Assembly (NCBI GenBank): GCA_037367405.1
Contig: JAZKJV010010616.1
Coordinates: forward strand, 1,203,501-1,267,500
Source: Ottelia alismoides
Lineage: Eukaryota > Streptophyta > Magnoliopsida > Alismatales > Hydrocharitaceae
Length of the DNA stretch: 64,000 bases
Reading direction: 5' to 3'
Below the pieces are notes generated by a model. The model worked only from the letters and a program-made list of their open reading frames with translations, was not told the DNA's origin and ran no database searches. The translations under genes were made by a program, and so were the position numbers. Position 1 is the first letter of the stretch; each line of letters opens with the position of its first letter. This document shows, piece after piece, positions 23,764 to 35,057 of this stretch.

Positions 23764-25963
23764 GGGTGTCCTAGACCCATGTGGACTCTGACAGCCTCGT
23801 TTTTGCTCCGCCTTTGCGGATTTTTCGAGGCCTCATCTTTCATCCTTTGAGGATGATTCCTTCTGCAAATATGTTCCTCGATCATCCCTCTAGCTCACCC
23901 ATGAATAACCCCTTGCCTTTGGACCCGAGATTTGTAAGATAATCCTCGATCTAGGAGCCTCGCCAATCATGGGGTCAAACGAAATATATGGAGCCCTCCA
24001 CTTTCCATTCGAATTTGAACACCTTCGTCCACCCTTCCTTGCTCCTCTCGTGCTCTAAGCACTCCTGGAGGTGACAGCTCCCACGCCGTGCATTTAGCCA
24101 GGGCAAAGGAAGTCGGAGGCGTCTCCACCACCTCCCACAACTCCGGCGGTTGAGGTACCCTTCCCTCCGGTCTACACCATCGAGGAAGCCATATCCCACC
24201 TTTATTTTCGTTGCATTTTGTTTCCCATTTCCTTAGCTTTAAAAGCCCTCAAGAAATTTCTAAATCCATCGAGTAATTCGCCCAATTTCATCTCCTCGCC
24301 GGAGCGCAACTCCGGCCGAGCACCAACCCATCGTTTCGCGCCGCCTCTTCGCCACCGCGGGGTCCAGGCAACTTGCCCTGGACCCTTTCACTTCGTTTTG
24401 CAGGGTCAAACGCAGTTGACTCGAGCCTGGGAGCCATTTTGACACTCGCCGGAGCTCGACTGAGCTCTATAGCTCCGCCACCCTCTCGCGAGCAGCTCGG
24501 CCACCACCGAGCTCTTTTGAAGCCCCAGGAGATAGACCGGACCTCAGGGACCCTCCAACCGCATTTTGGAGCCAAGAACATTACCAGAGGAGGAGCAACA
24601 CCTCGGAGAACTTCGGCTCGCCGGAGTTCTTCCGCGGTTCTTGCTCCAGCCTTTGCCGCCGTCGGATCGAGGAGGAGCTCCAGAAGCTACAGCCGCCGTT
24701 GGATCTAAGGGAGCCCAGCCGTTGATCTTCATCGCCAGATCTAATCTTCGCCGTCCACGCGCGAGCCGTCATAGGGCTTCCCCGTGCTGCCACGTGGATA
24801 AGTGGATCCATCCGCGCCGTTCATCAACGCTCGTGCGAGGGAATTTTGCAAGTATACCCCTGCACCTTTTGTGATTTTATTTTAGTCCTGAAACTTTCCT
24901 TGGTAGTGTAAAATTTTGTTGTCAAATTTGCAAGTAGGCCCTCGAACTTTCCATATTTACAGTTAGGTCCTCGGCCACATCACCTCACGTGACCTGTTCA
25001 CGTGAGGTGTGGGCATTTTGCAACGAGGACCTCGACCCTTTTGTTATTTCGTTTCAGTACCAGAATTTGTAGTTTAAGCGTTAAACTTTTGGGAATATTG
25101 CATATGAGCCACTAGGAGTTTTTGAAATTACATTTCCGTCCTTCCAAGGTGCGTGCGTCACGCGCCCTGGTGGACATTTTGCGCCGATCTCCTTGTGGGT
25201 TTGAACATTTGTGTTTAGTCCATAAATTCGAATATTAAGTGTTATATTTTGTGGAAAATTGCTTGTATGCCCCTGGACTTTTGTGTATTTGCATATATAC
25301 CCCTGCTAGGCTATGACATCTTTATGAACTTGTCTGATTTATTTAAGGCATCATTTGTAACTTGAAAAATTCACAAAAATTTTTCTAAGCTCCTGTTAAC
25401 TTGTACTTTCACGCCATATTTTTAGATTTCATTTTTGTTCATTTTCATATTTATTAAAAATAAAAACATGCAGTTTTCATACTGTTTGCATTAGAAAACC
25501 CATAAAAATTATAAAAACGTTTTGAAAAAATTCCAAAAAAAATTATATTTTGTGTGTTTTGTCATCTACTAGTGTCAGTCCAAAAACCACTAAAAAATGC
25601 AAAAGAAAAATATTAAAAATTAGAAAACCCTAAAAATCTCTATAAAAATCTATAAAATCATAGAAAAATCACAAAAATACGAACCCAATTTCTGTATCTT
25701 CCTTGTTTCATTGTCTATATTATAAAATTAATTTGAGGGATTTTAGGTACTGTTTAGTATTTTTCAACCTCATTTTAATCTTGGCCAGCAAGTATATTCA
25801 TTGTTTTCTTGTGTTTTGCCTATTTAAAATACCAAAAATATTTTGAAAAAACCCCAAAAACACAAAAACTGTAGATAATTATAAAAAAGACCAAAAATAT
25901 TTTATTTCCTGATTTTTCTCTATTTTTACTTATTCTTAGAAATACTCTACCCCCCTCTTTCCC

Positions 25964-25976
25964 TATATATATATAT
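25964..25976 (+). promoter_or_regulatory. Probable TATA region of the Ath1 5' LTR
   Basis: TATATATATATAT follows a CT-rich run (ctacccccctctttccc) about 420 bp before the LTR end. The 3' LTR has a longer TA run at the same place (40789-40808). It could equally be a simple microsatellite; position within the LTR favours a promoter. Confidence 0.45.
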
Positions 25977-26386
25977 CCCTATATTGAAAAATAAAATATA
26001 AAAATATAAAATATAAAAGAAAATACAAAATCAGTAAAAAGAAAATCAAAATACAATATTAAAAATAATATATATATAAAAATTAAAAACCCACAAAAAT
26101 CTTTGCCTTGCATAGTGTAGACAACACACTCACATTCACTCACATGCACATTTGTTTGATCTGCCCTGTTAGCTCCCTGTGTTCTAACTCTCTGCATACT
26201 TGCTCTATACATCTTTTGTGCAGAGTTAAAAATAAATTTTAACTTCACATTTATTTTTTATTGCTTGATCTATAGTGTGGGTTAATTGTTGATTAAATAC
26301 GAGATCCATTTGTAGTGGTCAACACACCGACTGTTGACTCGCCTTGTGAGTTAATACGACCGCTCTTGAATTTCGTGTTTATCAAA

Positions 26387-26404
26387 TGGCGCCGTTGTCG
26401 GGGA
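26387..26404 (+). other. Ath1 primer-binding site (Asp-tRNA type)
   Basis: TGGCGCCGTTGTCGGGGA lies two bases after the LTR end. It matches the complement of the plant tRNA-Asp 3' end with one difference (T for C in the middle), the usual primer of Athila elements. Confidence 0.92.
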
Positions 26405-28143
26405 GCAACAACGAGTAGTTCATATTTTTGCTTAATTGTGATTAGTTGTCTACCATTGCTTTTTTATCTCTCTTATTTTGCTAGATACTGTTGAGCTTTT
26501 CTGACTATCTCTTTGTCTTCTTGTGAGGGACCGCGGAGCGAGGCAGGTCGCCTAGGGGACCCGAAGCAACCACGTGAAGCGGAGCCGGCTTTCTTAAGCC
26601 AAGCCGGTAGGAGAGAGCAGGAGGAGTGAGAGAGTGCTTAGATTAGTTTGCATTTTTATTTTGTGAGAGAGAGATTTATTAATTTGTAATAATACAGGAC
26701 TTGGACACTTGAACTTCCGGGCCCAATTTCCGGGTGTTTGTTCACCCGGGGGCTCACCGCGGATTTTGACGAGTTTTCCACCGCTGTCATTTTCCCGGTT
26801 TTGATTTCATTTTCCCTTCCTTTTGTGGATTGAGCCCCTAGTTCTTGGCTTTAGCTTGATCGATTAAATTAGGTCCAAACACACTAATAACCTTTGCATG
26901 AACCTATAGATCATATTTGGACTTAGTTTAATTAAACAGTTAACTCATCTTCTTAGATCCGTCGTGCCACGAGCCCTCCCCATCAAGCGCTACTCCTGAA
27001 CTCGATGTGTCGAGAAGAGGAGGGGGGATCTAGACCGGACTCTTAGGATCGAGGATTGGTGATTAACTTGTGGTTCTTAACGCTAGCAATTGCCTGTTTA
27101 GGACGATTTCCGCATTGCATACCGGCATGTAGAATAGGTTTATAAATTTCTGCTTTGCATCCCGCATGGAGAGAGCTGGGAGTCATTGTAAGTCTTCTTA
27201 CTCGGGCATTCATCATTTAGGCACTATGGTGAGATTTCCATCTTAGTGCCACTTGCATAGGCTTTTCCGACTCTATTCTCCCTCTGTTTTTGGACAAAGT
27301 AGGATCAAGAAAATACAAAAACCGTTAGGCGCTTGTTTGAATCTACTCAAAAGAAGCGATAAGACCAAAAAAATTAAAACAGGGACTGCTAAGAAAACCT
27401 TGTCCAAAAATAAAATTGGTAATTGGATTCACTGATTGGGGAGAGTCACACCCTCACTTGTTTTCAGGTTGCATGGGAAGGTCTCCTTCCAAGTGAGTTG
27501 AGTGCTTGGTAAGGATTAGAGCCCAAATCCCAGCTTGTGGCTGCCTTGTGTATCGCCTGGATTTCCGAAATATTGGCGCTTCTATCGTACGTGGATGAGT
27601 AGGGCTTGGTCAACAGTGGTGACTCTCTATTGTGTAGATCATCGACCTTGTCCGAAGTATCGAGCCTAGGCCACGCCTTCACGGGGGTGTCTGTCTCATC
27701 ATCTCGCGTCCGAGTAGGTTCTTGCACGCTCACAGGTGATTCCGTTGCGAGCAAGTTCCGAAGTATCGGTTTCGCCTATTGGCTTCCTTTCTCTATTTCT
27801 TTGGCTGAGTAGGGATCCAGGAAGGGTTACAAGGACCTCAAAAAGCGCAAGCTACAGGTTACACAGGAGGAGACAAGTACGGGATACTCTTCCGGCAGTA
27901 CTCTCTCTCCTTTAGGTGTAGCGCTCTAAGGACTCGTGATAAGATAAATTCCTGAATTCAAGATTAAAATTGACAAGATAAAAGCCGAACCTTCACGGCT
28001 TCATGTGTTGAGTTGGTGAATTCACCCTGTTTTGTGTTTGATTGCTAGTCATATTCAGGTCAAGATCAAAAACACATCAACAATTGTGTGCAATTTTGCC
28101 CCCTTCCTCATTTCTCCAAGCCTTCCTCTTCTCAATAATCAAG
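26405..28143 (+). mobile_element. Ath1 leader (5' untranslated region)
   Basis: 1.7 kb between primer site and gag without a supported gene. It contains a small hairpin (CCGGCTT 26585-26591 with AAGCCGG 26601-26607). The stretch 27200-27430 has counterparts in the Ath2 leader (56930-56720, minus) and at the right edge of the window (63870-63995, plus), which identifies the latter as Athila leader. Confidence 0.85.
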
Positions 28144-30255
28144 ATGATGGGATGGAGGTCTCTTAGGCCGACCTTGTCGGCACCGCTATCTAGCACTCCT
28201 CCTCATTCATCTAGGACAACCTCGGAGAGTCCGCTCTCCGAGCCTGAGTTCACTTCCACCCTATTCCCCCTCGACCACCCTTCTCATTCCCCTTCCATCA
28301 GTCCAAGAATCTCAGAATTTAGTATATCACAGAGTTTGGAACATTGACGGCACCTGAGATGGGTTCTTTTGCTTTTTCAGAGAACCCAGACATGGCAGAC
28401 AGAGGAGAGCACCCAGATGACCATGATCACCCTCCTTTCTTATTTGATCAAGTGACCATCAACAATTCCTTGCTAGCATCCATGGAGACAATGCAGAGGC
28501 AGATCCGCGATCAGGGAACCTTCATGGGTGATCTCATGCGAGAGATAGCACATATGAGAGAAAACCGACCTGGGGGCGGTGGCGGTGGTGGAGGAGGAGA
28601 TGGACCTGATGCAGGAGGAGGTGATCCTGACGCTGAGAGGCTGCCGCAGACCATCATGCGAGAATTGCACAATCCAGCAACTTCCCTTACTCACAGATAT
28701 ATCCGACTTCCGCCTATCCATGGATATTTCGAGCTTCGGCCACATACCATTCAGCTTCTACCCAAATTCCATGGGTTGTCGACCGAAGAGCCACACCTCC
28801 ACCCTCCAAGAATTTCAAATGATCTGCAGCACGATCCATGATCGGATGATGACTGAGGACACGATCAAGATGATCGCCTTCCCTTTTTCCTTGGTTGATA
28901 GAGCCGCATACTGGCTCAAGCACTTAGGGCGATTCATCGACACTTGGGCAGATCTCCGGACCGGGTATCTGAAGAAGTACTACCTCTCGGCCGGACCAAT
29001 GCAGCTAGAGCCATGATCAGCAACTTCGTCATGATCCCGAATGAACAATTCCATGAAACCTGGGATCGATTCAGAGAGCTCATCGACCGGTGTCCACATC
29101 CACGATATCTCCAAGCCCAATCTAGTTCAGATTTTTCTTTGTGGGCTTACACCAGAGCTGTAGGGGCTTGTCAACGCCTCTTGTGGTGGGTCCTATTTTT
29201 CCAAGGGTGAGGATGACGTTTGGGCCATTTATGAAGGCATGGCAGAGAACTCAACCGTCATGGCCCAAGCCCGTGTTTACACACAACAGAAGCCCCCGCA
29301 AGGAGCGGGATCCTCTAGAGGATCGCCCGCATCGATGCCGGTCCTAACACGTCGTCGGCAGCCGCAGCCCAAGCAGAATCAGCCGCAGCTGACATGGGCA
29401 TAATCAGTGAGAAACTGGACCGTCGAGATCCTTGAGAAAAAGCAGATGCAAGGCATGGCCCAGATGGACCAAATTGCCAAGACAATGAATGACCTGAAGA
29501 CGCAGATCCTTTACGTCCAGGAGGCACAGATATCTTCCCAGCAACCTCCCAGGTCACGTGCTGATCCGAGCAGTAGCAACACATCCCAACCTTCTGCCTC
29601 GTACTGCCAGGTCAACCACATCCAGGCAGAGCCGGTCCCGTTGCTACAATACTACCCAGCGCAGCAGCATCTCAGGACACTCAGATGGTGGTCTACCAGC
29701 CGGAGCGCCACTGTCAGTTCTCCCTCCACCCTCCTTCGAGCAGGAACCATTGATGGAAGTCAATGGGATATGGTACAACCGGTACCCTCAGCCCGGGATT
29801 CGTCGCGAACACCTCGGATTCCGTTGGGGCAACGGTGGATCCCCATCTCAGCAGCAGAATCCAGCTCAAGGACAGTAGAGCAGCCAGCAACCACAGCAGC
29901 AACAACAACCCCCAATATGCCCAGCAGCAACAATACCAGCAAGGTCCTCGTCCCACTTATCAGGGACAGCAGTGGAGGCAGCGTCAGCAGCTCATCAGGC
30001 ATATCCCCATCCTCCCCAGTACCAGCAGCAGCAGCAGCCTCATTTCCCGCAAGGGAACCCATCCGGTTCTCAAGCCCCCGCTTTTGAGAACCCAGCTCTC
30101 GATGATCTTGCTCGCTTGCTCTCCGAACAACGAGCATCCTTCAGGCTAGAAATGGATGAATTCCATCAGGAGATGAGGGAAATCATCAAAGGCAAGGCCG
30201 CCATACCCGCTCAGATTGAACCTAACCCAAACAATCTGAAAAGGAAATCTGAGTA
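28144..30255 (+). pseudogene. gag: Ath1 gag (broken by frameshifts)
   Basis: The likely start is the MMG codon pair at 28144, matching the Ath2 start. The reading moves through several frames: 28144-28347, 28344-about 28803, about 28803-28985, 28985-29210, then pieces to 30255. Recognisable parts are an N-terminal Ser/Pro-rich region, a Gly run (28570-28600), the retrotransposon-gag helical domain (AFPFSLVDRAAYWLKHLG at 28881-28934; NEQFHETWDRFREL at 29040-29081), a Gln/Pro-rich region (29550-30050) and a charged helix ending NPNNLKRKSE. No CCHC knuckle is seen. Gag would form the particle; this copy cannot encode it intact. Confidence 0.85.
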
Positions 30256-31042
30256 GGTAGAGTTCACAGAGGATACCTCTCCTAGTGACTATTGAGTGAC
30301 ATATCTTCTTCTTTGTATGATGCTGATTTTGTGACTGCTAAGAGCGGTAGGATGCCAGCCGGCGGCGCCTCATCTGAGCGACAACCACACGCAGAATCCG
30401 GAGCTCCAGATGAGCTAGGTAGCGGTGTTGATGCCGCTAATGATGACATTGATGATGGTGGTGCTGAAGCCACCAAGGATGGAGATCCCGACGACAGTGC
30501 TGAAGCCGTCGTGATACCAGATGCAGACGGTGGTGTTGATGCCACCATTTTGGATGATGAGCCAGAGCGCGGTGCTGATGCCGCGAAGATAGGTGCCAGT
30601 GGTGGTACTGAGGCCACCACATCTACTTTTGATGAGCTTCCTTCTACTGTATTGCCACATTTTGTATCTAAGGGTTGTGGACACAAAGAGAACACAAATA
30701 TGAATAAAGGAAAGGCTTCTTGTATACTCCAGATCCATTTATGTTGCATGATGATGATTGTATGGATTCTAATCCTTCACAGGCACAGGGACCTATTCCT
30801 AGTCCTCCATCTGAGGAGGCCCCTACTATCCCCTTCCCTGAAGCACTCCGCTTGGCGAAGGGGAATAAAAAAGAAAATCCTAAAAAGACCCAGCAGGTAG
30901 AGATCAACAACCAGATGATTGATAGATTCCACATTCAGCTGAACTCTACGAGAAGCACTTGAGCACATCCCCTTCCTCAAAAAGAACCTGAAAGAGGACA
31001 ACTACAGTCCGCAGGAAGAGGAGGTACAGAGATCAGATCCAT
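30256..31042 (+). pseudogene. Ath1 gag-protease linker with acidic GGxDAT repeats
   Basis: The open frame 30292-30900 carries a row of related short units such as GVDAAND, GGAEATKD, GGVDATIL, RGADAAKI and GGTEATTS spaced about 12-16 residues. The same unit type fills the matching place in Ath2 (54190-53880). It is acidic, rich in Gly, Ala and Asp and probably disordered. No enzyme domain is seen. A conserved basic stretch (KGNKKENPKK, near 30857) and QMIDRFHIQL (30913-30942) lead towards the protease. Confidence 0.7.
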
Positions 31043-31668
31043 GTGCTCACCCATCACACTTGCTGCGCCATTCAGAACACATTGCCAGCCAAGAGACCTG
31101 ATACAGGAGCTTCTTATGTAAGATGCGAGATTCAGGAGCAACAGTTCGATCGTACTCTATTAGACAGCGACTCTTCTATTAACCTTCTTCCGGCAGTCTT
31201 ACTCGGCCGATTCGAGTTTGGTCCTCTTCTTCGGAGCAGGACGGTCCTTCAGTTTGCTGATAGGTCGATTAAGAGGCCGAAGGGGTTATTGAAAGACGTG
31301 GTCGTTACCATTCAGGGCCTGAAATTCCCCGTGGACTTCGTTGTGTTGGACATGGAGATCCCTGAGTCGGTAACCGATACCCCCATCATTCTTGGACGCC
31401 CATTCTTGGCCACACCAAGGCGGTGATTGATCATGATAGTGGGAAGGTATGCTTTCGCATAGAGGGCGAAACCATACAAATAGAGACGATCGATGAGACT
31501 AGAGCGAGAGAATTAGCATGCTCAGATCAGTCCAGCGAAGCCACACAGATGACAGAAGACGAGCTAGACATCCACCAAGAGTGCGACTTTGTGATGACAG
31601 ATGATGAATCCATTTGGACAGATCCTGTAGCACAGACCCTCGCCTTGCTAAAGATTCCCTGTATTTGA
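31043..31668 (+). pseudogene. Ath1 aspartic protease (active-site motif changed)
   Basis: A retropepsin-like domain: [23 protein letters not shown], then [18 protein letters not shown] and [13 protein letters not shown]. The catalytic D-S/T-G motif reads DSD (31163-31171) where Ath2 has DSG, a GGC-to-GAC type change that should abolish activity. The frame ends at 31426, and the linker continues in another frame (31423-31668, MIDHDSGKVCF...). The protease would cut the Gag-Pol polyprotein. Confidence 0.88.
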
Positions 31669-33008
31669 AGCTTATGGCAGTTGAGAGCCTGGAGAGTACA
31701 CTCCTGGATGAGGATACAGTTGAGGCTAACAGTGTTGGGACGAGTGGTGATGATTTTCAATCTTGTTCTTCTAATTCAGATCCCTTGGATTCAGACATTA
31801 ATTGGGATGACTTTGATGAATATTTGCCATGTCTGATTCCTTCTGAGCCGACAACTAGGACAGGTGCGAGCCAGTACAGTTCATTAATGATTCAAGAAGT
31901 CGCCCTTCGTTAGAGATTCATGCAGAGCGAGAGTTCTCCCATGCAGACATGGTCGCCTTCACACAAACATATCAGAAGCCAGATCTACCACCTTTCAGTT
32001 GTCCAGAACGAAAACCTCTGTCGCAGTCGCTGAAGTATAAATTCCTTGCGGGTGAGCCAGATATGCACCCAGTCATTATCTCAGCAGATTTGACTGGAGA
32101 ACAAGAATCTCGCCTGATAGAGGTTCTTGAAAGAACCGCAAGGCAATAGGATGGAGTATAGCTGATCTCCAGGGGATTAGTCCGGCTCTATGCTCCCACC
32201 ACATCTATCTTGAGGATAACGCTAGGCCGTCACGTGAGTTCCAACGACGGCTGAACCCGAATATTCGAGACGTAGTCATGAAAGAAATTTCGAAGTGGTG
32301 GAGCGCCGATTTTATCTACCCCATCTTCGACTCCAAGTGGGTTAGTCCGTTGCATGTGGTACCCAAGAAGACAGGTATCACTACAGTTGTGAATGAGTCT
32401 GGAGAGGAGATCGCTACTCGAGTACCCACTTCTTGGAGGGTCTGTGTGGACTACAGACGATTGAATGAGACCACCAAGAAGGATCATTTCCTGATGCCAT
32501 TCATTAATCAGATTATCGAGAGGCTGGCTGGGAGAGTCACTATTGTTTCCTTGACAGGTACTCCGGATACAATCAAGTGGCCATTGCGCCAGAAGACCAG
32601 GAGAAAACGACATTCACCTGTCCGTTTGGGACTTATGCTTTCAGACGGATGCCCTTTGGTCTATGTAACGCCCCAGCGACATTCCAAAGGTGCATGTTGT
32701 CCATTTTCTCGGACATTGTGGGTGATTGTTTAGAGTTCTTCATGGATGACTTCTCGGTTTATGGCGACGGTGTCGATGCTTGTCTTGACTGCCTAGACCG
32801 TGTGCTTCAGCGTTACATAGAGGTCAATCTTATATTATCTTGGGAGAAGAGTCACTTCATGGTGACTCAAGGGACGGTCCTTGGTCATATCGTCTCCAAC
32901 AGGGGCATGGAGGTTGATCCGGCCAAGGTGGATATCATCAGAAAACTTAATCCGCCGTCCAATTTACGCCAGTTGCGATCTTTTCTGGGGCATGTCGGTT
33001 TCTACTGA
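31669..33008 (+). pseudogene. pol: Ath1 linker and reverse transcriptase (frameshifted)
   Basis: The RT N-terminus (PVIISADLTGEQESRL, 32070-32117) is followed by KWVSPLHVVPKK (32335-32370) and WRVCVDYRRLNETTKKDHF. A frameshift near 32555 destroys the first catalytic Asp region (FLDGYSGYNQ in Ath2). The frame recovers at 32577-33008 with FGLCNAPATFQRCML and FMDDFSVYG, whose MDD (32742-32750) is intact. FMDDFSVYG and VLGHIVSNRGMEVDPAKVD are typical of Athila RT. A TGA at 33006-33008 closes the frame where related proteins continue. Confidence 0.93.
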
Positions 33009-33560
33009 TGGTTTATTCAGGACTTCAGACGTATTGCCCGACCACTTACTGATTTGCTGACAAAGACACCGAGTTCCTTGTCAATGATAAGTGTCTTGCA
33101 TCTTTTGAGACTCTCAAAAATATGGTTGTTTCCAGCTCCTGTCCTTCAGCCACCCGATTGGTCTCTCCCATTCGAGATCATGACGGATGCTTCATATTTT
33201 GCCGTTGGGGTTGTGCTTGGACAGAGGAGGGATGGTTTACCGTTTGCCATTCACTACGCCAGCTGGACTTTGGATGTCGCCCAGCGGAATTACACTGTGA
33301 CTGAGAAAGAGATGCTGGCCGTAGTCTTTGCTTTGGATAAGTATCGATCTTATATTCTCGGATCTAAAGTGACAATCTACACAGATCACACCGCCATCCG
33401 GTATTTAATGGCCAAGAAGGATGCCAAAGCACGCCTTACCAGATGGATCCTTCTGCTCCAGGAATTTGATATTGAGATTAAGGATAAGCCTGGAGTCAAG
33501 AATGTGGTGGCGGATCATCTCTCCAGATTGGAGAATCTTGAGGAATCTAAGCCCAGCGCA
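33009..33560 (+). pseudogene. pol: Ath1 RNase H
   Basis: After the TGA, the frame is disturbed for about 60 bp near 33060-33120 and then open. Visible residues are the first Asp in [15 protein letters not shown] (33180-33224), Glu in [19 protein letters not shown] (33301-33357) and Asp in [10 protein letters not shown] (33379-33408), then [15 protein letters not shown]. This is the usual Ty3/gypsy RNase H, which removes the RNA template during reverse transcription. Confidence 0.92.
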
Positions 33561-34893
33561 CCTATCACAGAGACATTTCCAGACGAGGCGATCTTGGCGG
33601 TCGCCTCACTCCCATGGTATGCCGACATTGTGAACTATCTTGTTGCCAAGACGGTCCCACAAGGTTGGCCCAGACAGAAACTCGAGACCTTCCTGGCGAA
33701 GGCCAAGTTTTATCATTGCGAGGATCCCATCCTTTATCATGAAGGAGGGGACAACATTTGGAGGAGGTGCATTCCTCAAGAAGAGCAGCATAGCGTTCTC
33801 ACATACTGCCACAAGCTTGAGGCAGGAGGACATCAATATGGAAAAAGGACATCACAGAAGGTGCTTCAATCCGGCCTATGGTGGCCTACTCTCTTCAAGG
33901 ATTCTGATGAGTTCGTGAAGAGATGTACTGACTGTCAGAAAATGGGAACCTGCGGACAGAGAGACATGATGCCCATGCAACCCATTCACTTTTGTGAGGT
34001 TTTTGATGCATGGGGGATTGATTTCATGGGCCCATTTCCTGAGTCCGGCATTCGAGCATATTTTGCTCGCTGTGGATTATGTCAGCCAATGGGTTGAGGC
34101 CATCCCCGCCCGAGCCGCAGATGCTAAAACCGTGTGCAAATTCTTGAGGAAAAATATCATTTCATGGTTCGGGGTACCGAGAGTCTTGATTTCAGACCGG
34201 GGGTCTCATTTCATCAATGACAAAGTTAGGGCCCTTGCAGCCGAGTTCGGCATTGACCATCGGGTTGCCACTCCGTATCACCCTCAGACTAATGGTCTTG
34301 CCGAAGTATCAAACCGGGAGATAAAGACTATCTTGCAGAAGGTTGTCTGCCCAGACCGAGAGGATTGGTCACTTTTTGGACTCGATCTTGTGGGCCTATC
34401 AGACTTCTTTCAAGAATCCATTGGGGACATCTCCCTTTCATCTCGTCTATGGCAAGCCATGCCATTTGCCAGTGGAAATCAAGCACAAATCCTTTTGGGC
34501 AGTCACTGAGTTACTGTTAGATCCCGAGAGTATAGGAGAACAGAGAAGAGCAGAGTTGGCAGCACTGGAAGAACTGAGAGATACAACCATTTCTAACAGC
34601 CTACAATACAAAGAGAAAGTGAAGACATGGCATGATTCTCATATCAGCCATAAACAGTTCGAGCCAGATCAGAGAGTATGGGTTGTTTGATTCCAGGCTG
34701 GAAATTATTCCTAGGGAAATTACAGAGCAAGTGGATAGGTCCATATGTGGTCAGGAATGTACATGACAATGGCAGCATCGACATATCCGAACCGTCATCT
34801 TCCTCTACCTTCCGCGTCAATGGTCAACGCCTGAAGCTATATCTAGATCATGATCCGCCGACCATTGACGTTGCCCCCAGTCTTCTTGTATGA
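33561..34893 (+). pseudogene. pol: Ath1 integrase (frameshifted)
   Basis: The HHCC zinc domain is complete (CHKLEAGGH ... CTDC, 33807-33938). The first catalytic Asp is in [11 protein letters not shown] (34006-34038). A frameshift near 34045 follows. The second Asp (ISDRGSHF, 34189-34212) and the Glu (NGLAEVSNREIK) are in the next frame. Another shift near 34375 leads to WAYQTSFKNPLGTSPFH and the C-terminal KWIGPYVV of the GPY/F type (34732-34755). No chromodomain. No env-like gene follows. Confidence 0.92.
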
Positions 34894-35057
34894 GATGTGT
34901 TCTTTGACCCATATCATCTGCCTCTCATACATGGTGATCAATTCCATCTTCCGTTGTACAGATCCATCTGTTCATATCACTCTTTCATCTGTTGATTTAT
35001 TTTCTCCTTTTCTTCTTTTCTTCTTTTCCTATTCTATTTTCTTTATCTATCAAAAAG

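Larger units (their letters stand above)
22716..26384 (+). mobile_element. Ath1 5' LTR (Ty3/gypsy, Athila type, 3.7 kb)
   Basis: It begins CGATGAATCC (TGATGAATCC in the 3' copy) and ends ...GTGTTTATCA before the Asp-tRNA-like primer site. It is 3669 bp against 3821 bp for the 3' LTR; the difference is mostly a deletion of about 150 bp near 23289. Inside are the palindromes at 23708-23763, an AT-rich block, a GC-rich block (24020-24840), a run of degenerate repeated phrases (24841-25320) and a TATA stretch (25964). Frames such as 24373-24708 have no recognisable domain. Confidence 0.96.

Noticed and set aside
24218..24874. Several overlapping open frames in the GC-rich part of the Ath1 LTR
   Set aside because: Frames are open in several phases on both strands, and changes in the 3' LTR copy (39028-39660) break or shift them. 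No domain recognised.
25964..25976. TA run as a stand-alone microsatellite locus
   Set aside because: It is short and occurs at the same place in both LTRs, so it is listed as a probable promoter part instead.
30282..30749. 155-codon frame on the minus strand
   Set aside because: Shadow of the GGxDAT repeat on the opposite strand.
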